Part shown: positions 32,740-41,245 of the stretch, one piece after another
Position numbering within the stretch: the first letter of the stretch is position 1
Layout: each line of letters opens with the position of its first letter
Assembly (NCBI GenBank): GCA_035999765.1
Contig: CP108521.1
Span: 3,224,001 to 3,288,000, forward strand
Length of the DNA: 64,000 nt
Source of the DNA: Streptomyces sp. NBC_01231
GTDB taxonomy: Bacteria; Actinomycetota; Actinomycetes; Streptomycetales; Streptomycetaceae
Reading direction: 5' to 3'
Notes under the pieces: generated by a model
The model's input: only the letters and a program-made list of their open reading frames with translations
Told to the model about the DNA's origin: nothing
The model's database searches: none
Program-made: the position numbers and the translations under genes

Positions 32740-35694
32740 TCACCATCCGTGGGTGAGTACGTCGTCGAGGGCGTCGACGAAGACGTCGGCGCTCGTCGTG
32801 GTCAGGCACAGCGGCGGCTTGATCTTCAGGACGCACATCCGGTCCGAAGTCGGCTGCATCAGCACGCCCAGCTCTCGTAGCCGTTCGCAGATGGCGGCTG
32901 TCTCCTCGGTCGCCGGCTCCCGTGTCTCGTGGTCTCTGACGAACTCGACGCCCACATACAGGCCACTGCCGTGGACGGCGCCGATCAGCGGGTGCTTGTC
33001 GGCGAGTCGCAGCAGCCGCGTTCGCAGGTGTGCGCCGACCGTGCGGGCATTGTCCTGGAGACCTTCGTCGCGGAGCACGTCGAGCACGGTCAGTCCGACC
33101 ACCGAACTGACCGGGCTGCCGCCGGCCGATGAGAAGAAGTAGCCCTGCGAACGGTAGGCGTCGGCGATCTCGCGTCGGGTGATCACCGCCCCCAGGGGGT
33201 GGCCGTTGCCCATCGCCTTGGCGACAGCGACGATGTCCGGTTCGACGCCCTGCTGCTCGAAGCCCCAGAAGTGGGAGCCCAGCCGCCCGTAGCCGACCTG
33301 CACCTCGTCGGCGACGCAGAGACCGCCGGATTCCCGGGTGGCGGCGTAGACCTGCTCGAGGTAGCCGTCGGGCAGAGCCATTCCGCCGGCGTTGCCGTAG
33401 TAGGGCTCGCACACGAACGCCGCTGGAGGGCGACCGGACCTGACCAGGTCGGCGATCACGGCCGCGGCCTCGGGGCCGTAGAGGTGCGCCTCGGGGCCGC
33501 GGTGCGTGCCGCGGTAGCTGTTCGGTGTGGGGACTGTGTGCACCCACGCGGGGCGGGTGGCCAGGGCGTTCGGGTTGTCGGCCGTCGAGGTGGAGATGGC
33601 GTCACCGGCGTGGGTCCAGCCGTGGTATGCCTCCTCCACCGCGACCACATCGCGCCTCCCGGTAGCGGCCCAGGCCAGCCGCAGTGCCAGATCCACGGCC
33701 TCGGAGCCGCTGTTGACGAGGAAGACGGTGTCGAGCCCGTCCGGCAGGAGCGCGCTCAGCCGCTCCGACAGCTCCACCACCGAGGCGTAGTGGAAACGGG
33801 AGTTGGTGTTGAGCCGTTGCCACTGCCGGTGCGCTGCTTCGACCAGTCGCGGGTGACCGTGGCCCAGGACGGTCACGTTGTTGAGCATGTCCAGGTAGCC
33901 GCGGCCGCGAGTGTCCACCAGGTGGTGCCGCCAGCCTCGCTCGATCTGCGGAGGGGTTTCGAAGTAGTGCTCCTGCACGGTGGCGAAAGACTTCACTCGG
34001 CGCTCCAGCAGGACGCTCTCCGGCTCCGTCGGCGTGTCCGCCACGGGGCGGTCCGCCCGGGGGAGGATCAGGCCGGTGGGATCAGGGCACATCGTCAGCC
34101 AGCCCGCGTCCAGCCCCGGCGGGGTGAAGCGTGGTGCAATTCCCGTGCCCAGCCGGGACAGTTGCACATCCAGCCGATACCAGCCGCCCTGTGCGGCGAC
34201 CGTGCCCAACCGCTGACCGGATACGACCTCTCCCCCGTCGATGACCGCGACGGCCGGGTCGATGCCGTCGAGCACCAGGTGCAGCCCCCCGGCGGCCAGG
34301 GTCACTCCGTGCTCGGCGTGCCGGGTGACCGTGCCGACCCACGGCGCGTGGACGGCCAGCGGGCTGGTGAGGTGCACCTCCACGCCGAGGGCGAGCGTGG
34401 CGCTCTGCTCCGTGGTGTCGACCCGGGTGCGGGTGAGACGGCACTCTCCGTGCCGGGTCAGCACGGCCGTGCCGCCTCCCGAGGCGAGTGCCCGTGCGAC
34501 CACAGCGGACTCCGCGTCGGGCTCGAGCCAGCCGCCGCCGTGCAGCGCGTCGCTGGTGACGGACAGGTCGAGCACCCTTGCTTCGGAGGGAAATTCGGGG
34601 AGAAGAGGGTGGCTCGAGGTCGGCGGGTCGCTGTGCGGGGCGGGTTCGCCGATCACCTGCCGGAAGTGGACCGCCATCACCTCGGCCGGTATCGAGGCAC
34701 CGGCCTCGAACATGGCCCACTCACGGTCAAGGGCCGCCGTGGCGTAGCCGTTGCCGGGGTCCTGCAGTGCTGCGTGCTGCCCGCATACCACCAGCACGCA
34801 GCCGCGCAGCACGACAAGGGGCCACAGCACGTCCAGCTCGTCTCCGGCGAGCGGCCGTACGGCGTGGAACGCGCGGACCGCGGGCAGCACCGAAGCCGGT
34901 GTGGCTCCGTGATGGTGCAGGACGGAAGTGCAGGCGACCGCCAGCTCGGCCACGGCCCAGCTGTGTGTGAGATCTCCGAAGTCGATCAGCCCGACCGGTA
35001 TGGGGCGGCCGTCCAGGTCCGTCCGGCACACCACGTTGTTGTCGGCCACATCGCCGTGAATGACCTGTATGGGAAGCCGCGCGGCGCGCCGCTCCACCAG
35101 TTGTTGTGCCGCGCGCGCGGCTCGCAGCACACGCTCGGCCCTTCGCCGGTCGACCATGTGCGGGGCCAGGGCCTCGACGACTTCGAGGGCGTTGCGCAGG
35201 TCCCACAGCATCGGCCTGTCCGGAGTCGGTATGTCGAGACCTTCCAGGGCCGCGGTGACGCGTCCGGCCAGCTCTCCCAGCCGCGCCACCACCCGCGGAG
35301 CCAGATGGCGGCTGTCCATGATGGGGTCACCGGGAACATAGTCGAGCAGTTGGCAGTCGTAGTCCTGGCCGTCCACGGAGACGGTCTGGATGTGCTCCCC
35401 GTCGACTCCCACCAGGGCCCGCGGTAGCCGCAGCTCCGGCAGCGCCCGGGCGAGGCGCTCGGTGGCCTCCGACTGCGCCCTCAGTACCGCGCGGTCGATG
35501 ACCGGGTTGAAGACCTTGAAGAGGTACCCGTGCTCATCCAGACCGGTGCGCACCCGGAAGTTGCGGTCGTGGTTGCTGCCCAGTTCCTCGAGTGTTCCCT
35601 CGATGCCGAATCGCTCCGTGAGGAGGGCTGCGGCCCGCTCCTCCTCGATTGCAACCATCGGCGCCACCAGCCACTCGGCGGAGGAGATGCCCAT
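32740..35694 (-). CDS. Three-part fusion: APH-like kinase, middle beta domain, class III aminotransferase
   Basis: The 984-residue cytoplasmic protein has three parts. Residues 1-330 form an aminoglycoside-phosphotransferase-like kinase, with Brenner motif HGDVADNN (Asp215) and metal-binding GLIDFGD (Asp238). Residues 370-545 resemble the M23/biotinyl-like beta insert found in this architecture. Residues 560-984 form a class III PLP aminotransferase with SGSEAVDLALRLA, ADEVQVGYGR and PLP lysine Lys826 in VAVAKAMGNGHP. Such fusions are thought to phosphorylate and then eliminate or transaminate amino alcohols; that is inference. The ATG has GGAGAA upstream. The Lrp-type gene 100 bp upstream on the same strand is the likely regulator. 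Confidence 0.85.
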   Translation of the reverse strand: MGISSAEWLVAPMVAIEEERAAALLTERFGIEGTLEELGSNHDRNFRVRTGLDEHGYLFKVFNPVIDRAVLRAQSEATERLARALPELRLPRALVGVDGEHIQTVSVDGQDYDCQLLDYVPGDPIMDSRHLAPRVVARLGELAGRVTAALEGLDIPTPDRPMLWDLRNALEVVEALAPHMVDRRRAERVLRAARAAQQLVERRAARLPIQVIHGDVADNNVVCRTDLDGRPIPVGLIDFGDLTHSWAVAELAVACTSVLHHHGATPASVLPAVRAFHAVRPLAGDELDVLWPLVVLRGCVLVVCGQHAALQDPGNGYATAALDREWAMFEAGASIPAEVMAVHFRQVIGEPAPHSDPPTSSHPLLPEFPSEARVLDLSVTSDALHGGGWLEPDAESAVVARALASGGGTAVLTRHGECRLTRTRVDTTEQSATLALGVEVHLTSPLAVHAPWVGTVTRHAEHGVTLAAGGLHLVLDGIDPAVAVIDGGEVVSGQRLGTVAAQGGWYRLDVQLSRLGTGIAPRFTPPGLDAGWLTMCPDPTGLILPRADRPVADTPTEPESVLLERRVKSFATVQEHYFETPPQIERGWRHHLVDTRGRGYLDMLNNVTVLGHGHPRLVEAAHRQWQRLNTNSRFHYASVVELSERLSALLPDGLDTVFLVNSGSEAVDLALRLAWAATGRRDVVAVEEAYHGWTHAGDAISTSTADNPNALATRPAWVHTVPTPNSYRGTHRGPEAHLYGPEAAAVIADLVRSGRPPAAFVCEPYYGNAGGMALPDGYLEQVYAATRESGGLCVADEVQVGYGRLGSHFWGFEQQGVEPDIVAVAKAMGNGHPLGAVITRREIADAYRSQGYFFSSAGGSPVSSVVGLTVLDVLRDEGLQDNARTVGAHLRTRLLRLADKHPLIGAVHGSGLYVGVEFVRDHETREPATEETAAICERLRELGVLMQPTSDRMCVLKIKPPLCLTTTSADVFVDALDDVLTHGW

Positions 35695-35794
35695 CGAATT
35701 CTCCGTTCATCACGTACTGCGGGCGGGCCTGGGCGGCAGTGCGCCCCGGGTGCCGTTTGCGGGGGGGGCGCGGAAACGGTGATCAGGGCGCTGC

Positions 35795-36235
35795 TCAGCC
35801 GACGTTCCAGAGGAACCGGTGCGTGTGAATCCCGAAGTAGGGGAAGCTCTCCACCTTTGTCACGCCCTCGATGGGACGCACGACGTCGTTGACGAAGTCC
35901 AGCAGGTCCCGCGGATGCCGGCTGACGGCCTCGGCGAACAAGTCGAAGGTGCCGGCGGTCAGGACGGTGTAGACGACCTCGTCGTGGCGTGAGAGTTCGT
36001 CGGCCACCGCTCGCGGATCGCCGTCGACGCGGAGCCCGAGCAGGGCCATGGCCTGCCCGCCCATCGCCATCGGGTCGGTGACGCCGACGACCTGCACCGC
36101 CTTGGTGTCGATCAGCCGCTGCAGCCGTTGCCGAACGGCCGACGCCGACAGGCCGACCTTCGGGCCGAGATCGGCGTAGGGGATGCGACCGTCGGTCTGC
36201 AGTTCACGCAGGATGGCCCGATCGATGTCGTCCAT
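35795..36235 (-). CDS. Lrp/AsnC family transcriptional regulator
   Basis: The 146-residue protein has the N-terminal HTH ILRELQTDGRIPYADLGPKVGLSASAVRQRLQRL and a C-terminal RAM domain (about 65-146) with VRPIEGVTKVESFPYFGIHTHRF. A strong AGGAGGT site precedes the ATG. It lies just upstream of and co-directional with the aminotransferase fusion, suggesting amino-acid-responsive control of that gene. The 100-bp gap between them includes a run of eight or more G. Confidence 0.88.
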   Translation of the reverse strand: MDDIDRAILRELQTDGRIPYADLGPKVGLSASAVRQRLQRLIDTKAVQVVGVTDPMAMGGQAMALLGLRVDGDPRAVADELSRHDEVVYTVLTAGTFDLFAEAVSRHPRDLLDFVNDVVRPIEGVTKVESFPYFGIHTHRFLWNVG

Positions 36236-36539
36236 GGGGACACCTCCTAGGTGCGCGAGCAGCTAAGCATGCAATCGATTCACGCGCAATGCGTACAGAA
36301 CACCGTTGATTTCGCTGTCGAGGAAATCAAATCGATCGTTCGGATCGTGGAAGCCACATGGCGCCGGACATGGAACCTGCCTCGTCGGCAGCCCTGCTCG
36401 CCGAGCGAGCCGGGCTGGCGGATGTTGTGGACCGCCAAGGGCCGCGCGATGGCCGGGCGGCTTCCTCGCCCCCTGCTGGCCACTTGGCCCCAAGGGCTCG
36501 GCCCCACCTCGGAGAAAGCCCCGAGAAGCTGCGTGCGGC
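36236..36539. other. Intergenic region upstream of the Lrp gene
   Basis: There are 304 bp without a supported gene. The only structure noted is an inverted repeat GATTTC-9-GAAATC (36308-36328), which could be an operator for the Lrp-type regulator. The remaining sequence looks like decayed coding DNA in keeping with the broken genes to its right. Confidence 0.4.
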
Positions 36540-37108
36540 TCACGGTCGCGGCCACGTCTCTGGAAGACCGTGCCCGCCATCGGCCACGAGAGCCGATCCG
36601 GTGACGAACGACGCCGATTCGTGCGCCAGAAACATGACGCAAGCCGCGATCTCGTCCGGTGTGGCACTGTGTCCGATCGGGCCCGCCGCGGCGGCCGCTG
36701 CCTCGAAGTCCAGCTGGGAGCCGGTCGCAACAAAGCCGGGGGCCACGACGTTCACGGTGACGCCGTACGACACCACCTCAAGGGCGAGCGCCCGGGACAG
36801 CCCCAGCAGCCCCGCCTTCGCGGCCGTGTACGTGGCCTGCCCCGGCATCGCGCTGACCGTGCCGGTGGTGGAGCCGACCGAAACGATGCGGCCGTAGTGG
36901 GCGGCCCGCATGATCGGCACCACGGCCCTGCACATCAGGAAAGCGGTGGTCAGGTTGCGGGACAGCGCCGTTTCCCAGTCGGCCAGAGACAGATCGGCGA
37001 CGTCGTCACCTGCGTCCCCGCGACCAGCCCCTTGGCCACCGCGGCACCGATTCCGTCAGGGGCACCGGCCCCGGTCACGATGACCACTCGATCTGCGAAA
37101 CGTGCCAT
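36540..37108 (-). pseudogene. FabG-like SDR gene with internal deletion and frameshift
   Basis: The gene starts at ATG 37108 with MARFADRVVIVTGAGAPDGIGAAVAKGLV, a good Rossmann N-terminus. Immediately after (about 37020) it jumps, out of frame, to the second half (VADLSLADWETALSRNLTTAF) and continues with SVGSTTG, YTAAK and FVTGSALVADGGHG to the stop at 36540. Around 50-60 codons covering the first beta-alpha repeats and the NNAG motif are missing. No functional product is expected. Confidence 0.75.
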
Positions 37109-37130
37109 GAAGGACAGCCTTTACGGATGA

Positions 37131-37514
37131 GGCCACTGCGCAGTCACCAGTGGAAGTTCGGCGGACGGCGTCGCCGTACTGGTGCAGTCGCAGAGCGAGG
37201 TCGGCCGCCGATGAGAGCGCGTCGGCGGCTTGCCGGGACAGTGTCCGGCGCCGTTCTTCGACCCACTGCGAGGTACGGTCCGGCAGGTAGTCGCCCTCGT
37301 TGCGGGCAAGCAGTGCCTCGATCGCCGACAGCCTTGCCCGGCCGGCCAGCCGGTAGGTGTGAGCGAGGTCGGCTTCCATCAGCAGCGACTGACACCCTCG
37401 CGCCAACTCGTCGGCGAGGGACAGCCTGTTCTGTTCGACGATGAGACGCAGCTGTGGCGGCAGGTCCAGGGGCGGGGTCGGCCCGCAGCAGGCGCAGGGC
37501 GCGGGGTCGACCAC
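37131..37514 (-). pseudogene. Fragment of a BTAD-type (SARP/AfsR-like) activator
   Basis: The stretch LRLIVEQNRLSLADELARGC...LSAIEALLARNEGDYLPDR...WVEERRRTLSRQAADALSSAADLALRLHQYG (with gaps) matches the bacterial transcriptional activator domain, including the typical LP.R..WVEERR segment. It lacks a DNA-binding domain and runs on into the upstream region of the broken SDR gene. It is probably a truncated regulator carried in with it. An independent small protein cannot be excluded. Confidence 0.5.
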
Positions 37515-37587
37515 TGGGTCGCTGTGGGCCCGGACCAGGCGGGAATCTGGGCGCCGGGGCGGGTGAACAGGCGGGCTTGACCGGCGG

Positions 37588-40500
37588 TCACAGCTCCTTC
37601 GCGTAGGTGTCCTGGTACGCCGCCCTCCCTCCGAACACGTTCAGGCCGACGTGTCCGCTCGTGTACGTCGTGTCCGTCACGTCGATGATCCGCTCGCCGT
37701 TGAGGAACACCTGGATGCGGTCGCCCTCCGTGAGGACGCGGACGGGGTAGGTCGTGCCGCGCCGGACCAGAGCCGGGACGCGGGCGAGGGCGGCGCCGTC
37801 CTCGAAGTAGCCGTTGACCTTGGCGACCAGGCGGATCACGCGTAGGTCGGGGTCGATGTTGAGGCAGTAGGCGTCGGCGCCGTCGGAGGAGGCGCGCCAG
37901 AGGAAGGAGAGGGCGCCGCCCGTGTCAGGGGCGGGGCCGCCGAGCCGGACCAGAGTGGTGAGGTCCACGTCCGTCGCCGTGCGGGCCGAGATCGCGTGGG
38001 AGTCCTTGTCGAAGCTTCCGGCGCGGCCCGCGCTGTCCGTCGACCAGCGGCCGGCCGGGGTGATCGTCAACGTGCCGAGGTCCGAGCGGAATTCACCGCC
38101 GCTCGGGGCGGCCACCAGCGGCTTCACACGGTCCACCAGGCGGAAGGTGCTGTCGAGCCTGTGCACCTTGAGCGACTCGATGTGCGCGGTGCCGCCCTTG
38201 GCGTAGAAGGCCATGCCGTCGGCGTCCGGGCCGGGGAAGATCAGGCTGGTCACGGCGGCCTGTCCGTCCGCGCCGAATGCCTCGACCGAGGACGAGTCGA
38301 CGTACACGCGCAGGGTCGCGCGGCCGTCGGTCGTCTTCATCGGCGCGGTCGTGCGGCCCGTGAAGTACCGCGTGAAGTCGCTCAGGCCCGATGCCGAGCG
38401 GTCCACGAACAGTTCCTGGGCCTCGGCGTCGTATCCGACGGTCGTGTGCTGGTCGTCGTCGGTCCGGAGCCGGAAGCCGATCTCCGTGGCGGTGCCGAGG
38501 GTGATCTCGGCCTCGATCTCGTAGGCGATGCCCCGGACTCCCGCGAGCGGGTTCGCGGAGGTGGGGGCGACGGCGAGGTTCTTGCGGGTTGTGGTGGACG
38601 TGCGCAGCGTGACCAGCTCCCGGACCGGGCGCTGCGCCAGGCGTACGCCGTCGGCGGTGTCCGTGAGGGTCAGTTCGCGGGGGATGCTCAGCCGGCCGTT
38701 CCAGCCGCCGGTCGGGGCGCTGAAGGGGTAGTCCCAGTTGCTCATCCAGCCGAGCCAGACGCGGCGGTCGTCGGTCAGCCCGTAGAAGGACATGGCGGCG
38801 TAGTAGTCACGGCCTGAGTCGGCGCGCAGGACCGTGCCGGCCTTCTGGTCGGGGGCGAAGTCGGTGCCGTTCCACTCGCCCGTGAAGTACTGGGCGGCCG
38901 AGCCGTTCGTGGCACGTACGGCACCGGTGCTCAGGGTCAGGACCCACTTCACCCCGTCCTTGTCGCCGTCGACGGGGAGCGGGAAGAAGTCGGGGCACTC
39001 CCAGACGCCGGGTGTGGCCCAGTCGCCGTAGCCGAAGAAGCTGACCTGGGTCCAGGTGAGGAGGTCGGTGGAGGTGAAGAAGCGGATGTGGTCGCCGCCG
39101 GAGACGACCATCAGCCACTGGTCGTGGGCCTCGTCGCGAATGACCTTCGGGTCACGGAAGGTCCAGCCGGCGTCGGGGCCGCCCGGGTTCTGCACGGCCG
39201 GACTCGAGCCGCCGTGCAGCTGCCATGAGCGGCCCTTGTCCTTGCTGTACGCGATGCGCACGCCGGCGTTCCCGCCCGGCTTGTCCGGGTGGTAGCTCGT
39301 GTAATAGGCGATCAGGCCCGAGCCGCCGTCGAAGAGACCGGAGGTGTCGTCGGCGTCCACGACCGCGCAGCCGGTCCAGCAGTGGCCGTAGGCGTTCCAG
39401 GGCAGGGCGATCGGCAGGGGCTGCCAGTGAACGAGGTCGGTGCTGACCGCGTGCGCCCAGCGGCCCTCGTCCTGGTGGAAGAGGTGGTACTCGCCGTCGT
39501 GGTGCAGCAGGCCGCAGGGGTCGCTGGTGGCGCCGGTGAGCTGGGAGTAGTGGTACGTGGGGCGGTACGGCTCGGTGAAGTGGTCGGCGGTGCCGCGGGC
39601 TTCGACGTTCTGGAAGTACGACGTCCCGTGCGCGGCCGCGGTGCCGAAGGCGGCGCCCTTGGTGCGGGACACGCGGGTCTTGAGCGCCCGTACGCCGTCC
39701 ACGTACACCTCGATGGTTCTGCCCGTCACGCGGGCCTCGACGCGGTACGTGCCTCCGGCCGTGATGCGCCGGACCGGGCCGGAGGCGGAGGCGAGGCGGG
39801 TGCCGGAGGCGCGGTCCAGCAGGACGACGGCGTCGCCGCCGGCTTCCAGGCGGGCTTCGTAGCCGCCGGAGCCGTTCGCGGACGCGCGCAGGACGAGGCC
39901 GGCCGAGGAGGAGCGGTCGCCGGGTGTGATGTCGGCCCTCGCCACCAGGTCGCCGTCGGTGAAGGGGGCCGTGCGCAGGCCGTTCTCGCCGCGGATGCCG
40001 CGCAGGTCCGGGGTCCAGGTGCCGGAGCGGGCCGTCCAGCCCTGGAGGCCGGTGGCGAGGTCGGCCGCGGCGATGTTCTCGAAGGACACCTCGCCGGCCG
40101 AAGCCGTGACGGCGAGCCGGCCCTTCGTGTGGGTGGAGTCCTGGGCGGTGATGACGGGGCTGTAGCCGTCGGGAGAGAGGAAGTTGGTCTGCCAGTGCAC
40201 GCGCAGTTCGTCGTGTTCGGCTTCGACGCGCAGACGGTAGACCGTGTCGGCCTTGATGGTGGTCGCGTAGGTGCCGAGGGTGACGTTGCCGTCGATGCGG
40301 TAGAGCCTCAACCTGCCCTGGCTTGCGTCGACTTGGACGCCGTAGCCGTGCGTGGCCGTGGCGTCGGTGCGCACCAGCAGCGAGGCGATGGCGGAATCGT
40401 CGTGCAGGAGCAGGTCGGCCTGGAACGCGGTGTCGTACGTCTTGGTCGTGGCGAGGGCGCGGGCGGTGGCTCCCTGGGTCGGGACCGCGCGCCAGCCCAG

Positions 40501-41160
40501 CGGACTCGCCGTCCAGGTGCCGCCGCTCGTGGTCCAGCCGGTGAGGTTGGTGGTGACCGAGGAGAGGGAGGGCGGGCCGAAGGTGACCTTGCCGCCCTGG
40601 GCGAGCAGGCCCACCGAGCCGGTGTCGTGGCGGTGGTCCTCGGTGTGGAGGAGCCGCTTGCCGTCGACGTACACCGTCAGTTCGGGTCCGTCGACTGTCA
40701 CTTCGAGGTCGTAGGGCTTTCCGGCCTGCGCGCCCGGGAGCGCAGCGGTGGCGAGTGTGTCGCCGCCGGCCAGGTCGTAGAGCCGTACGCGGGCGCGGTC
40801 GGGGTCGAGGGCGACCGCGTATCCGGTCGAGCCGTCGAGGGCTGTCCGGAACACCAACGCGCCTACGGAGGCGGCGGATTGGGGCGTGACGCGGGCCGCG
40901 TACGTGCCCTTGGCCGCGAGTTGCTGCTCGGACAGGGCGAGGGCGGGCCCGCGACGGCCGGCGGTCACCTTCTGGCCGCCGTCGGAGGTGCGGGTCCAGG
41001 TGCCGGCGACGGGGATGGGGTCGGGAATCGGGGTGGCGGCGGGGGTCGCTCCGGCGGCGCTCGGGACGGCGGCCCGTGCTGCGGGGAGGATGCCTCCGAG
41101 GGGCAGCAGGGTGACGGCGGTTCCTCCGGCGAGCAGGAGGGTACGGCGGGACACGCTCAT
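37588..41160 (-). CDS. Large secreted GH32 fructanase with lectin-like modules
   Basis: The 1190-residue exported enzyme has a Tat-like signal (SRRTLLLAGGTAVTLL, cleavage near AARAAV, 31). Three concanavalin-like modules follow (about 52-200, 202-365, 367-522). The GH32 propeller has SDPCG (nucleophile Asp547), FRDPKV (Asp670) and VWECPDF (Glu721), followed by a beta-sandwich to about 1050. A fourth lectin-like module (about 1055-1190) ends in GLNVFGGRAAYQDTYAKEL. AGGAG precedes ATG 41160. It should cut levan or inulin outside the cell, feeding the Opp-type importer and intracellular GH32 encoded just upstream on the same strand. SDPCG differs from the usual NDPNG. Confidence 0.9.
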   Translation of the reverse strand: MSVSRRTLLLAGGTAVTLLPLGGILPAARAAVPSAAGATPAATPIPDPIPVAGTWTRTSDGGQKVTAGRRGPALALSEQQLAAKGTYAARVTPQSAASVGALVFRTALDGSTGYAVALDPDRARVRLYDLAGGDTLATAALPGAQAGKPYDLEVTVDGPELTVYVDGKRLLHTEDHRHDTGSVGLLAQGGKVTFGPPSLSSVTTNLTGWTTSGGTWTASPLGWRAVPTQGATARALATTKTYDTAFQADLLLHDDSAIASLLVRTDATATHGYGVQVDASQGRLRLYRIDGNVTLGTYATTIKADTVYRLRVEAEHDELRVHWQTNFLSPDGYSPVITAQDSTHTKGRLAVTASAGEVSFENIAAADLATGLQGWTARSGTWTPDLRGIRGENGLRTAPFTDGDLVARADITPGDRSSSAGLVLRASANGSGGYEARLEAGGDAVVLLDRASGTRLASASGPVRRITAGGTYRVEARVTGRTIEVYVDGVRALKTRVSRTKGAAFGTAAAHGTSYFQNVEARGTADHFTEPYRPTYHYSQLTGATSDPCGLLHHDGEYHLFHQDEGRWAHAVSTDLVHWQPLPIALPWNAYGHCWTGCAVVDADDTSGLFDGGSGLIAYYTSYHPDKPGGNAGVRIAYSKDKGRSWQLHGGSSPAVQNPGGPDAGWTFRDPKVIRDEAHDQWLMVVSGGDHIRFFTSTDLLTWTQVSFFGYGDWATPGVWECPDFFPLPVDGDKDGVKWVLTLSTGAVRATNGSAAQYFTGEWNGTDFAPDQKAGTVLRADSGRDYYAAMSFYGLTDDRRVWLGWMSNWDYPFSAPTGGWNGRLSIPRELTLTDTADGVRLAQRPVRELVTLRTSTTTRKNLAVAPTSANPLAGVRGIAYEIEAEITLGTATEIGFRLRTDDDQHTTVGYDAEAQELFVDRSASGLSDFTRYFTGRTTAPMKTTDGRATLRVYVDSSSVEAFGADGQAAVTSLIFPGPDADGMAFYAKGGTAHIESLKVHRLDSTFRLVDRVKPLVAAPSGGEFRSDLGTLTITPAGRWSTDSAGRAGSFDKDSHAISARTATDVDLTTLVRLGGPAPDTGGALSFLWRASSDGADAYCLNIDPDLRVIRLVAKVNGYFEDGAALARVPALVRRGTTYPVRVLTEGDRIQVFLNGERIIDVTDTTYTSGHVGLNVFGGRAAYQDTYAKEL

Positions 41161-41245
41161 GGCGGCTCCTGAGGGAGAACAGGGGAGGCTGGGCCACGGC
41201 CCGCGGGGACGTCCACCCCGCGGGCCGTGGTCGTGTGCAAGACCG

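Noticed and set aside
33199..35427. A 742-codon plus-strand frame over the APH-aminotransferase gene
   Set aside because: The minus-strand protein has all catalytic motifs of two families; the plus frame has none.
39289..41172. A 627-codon plus-strand frame within the large GH32 gene
   Set aside because: Antisense to an enzyme with three intact catalytic motifs and a signal peptide.
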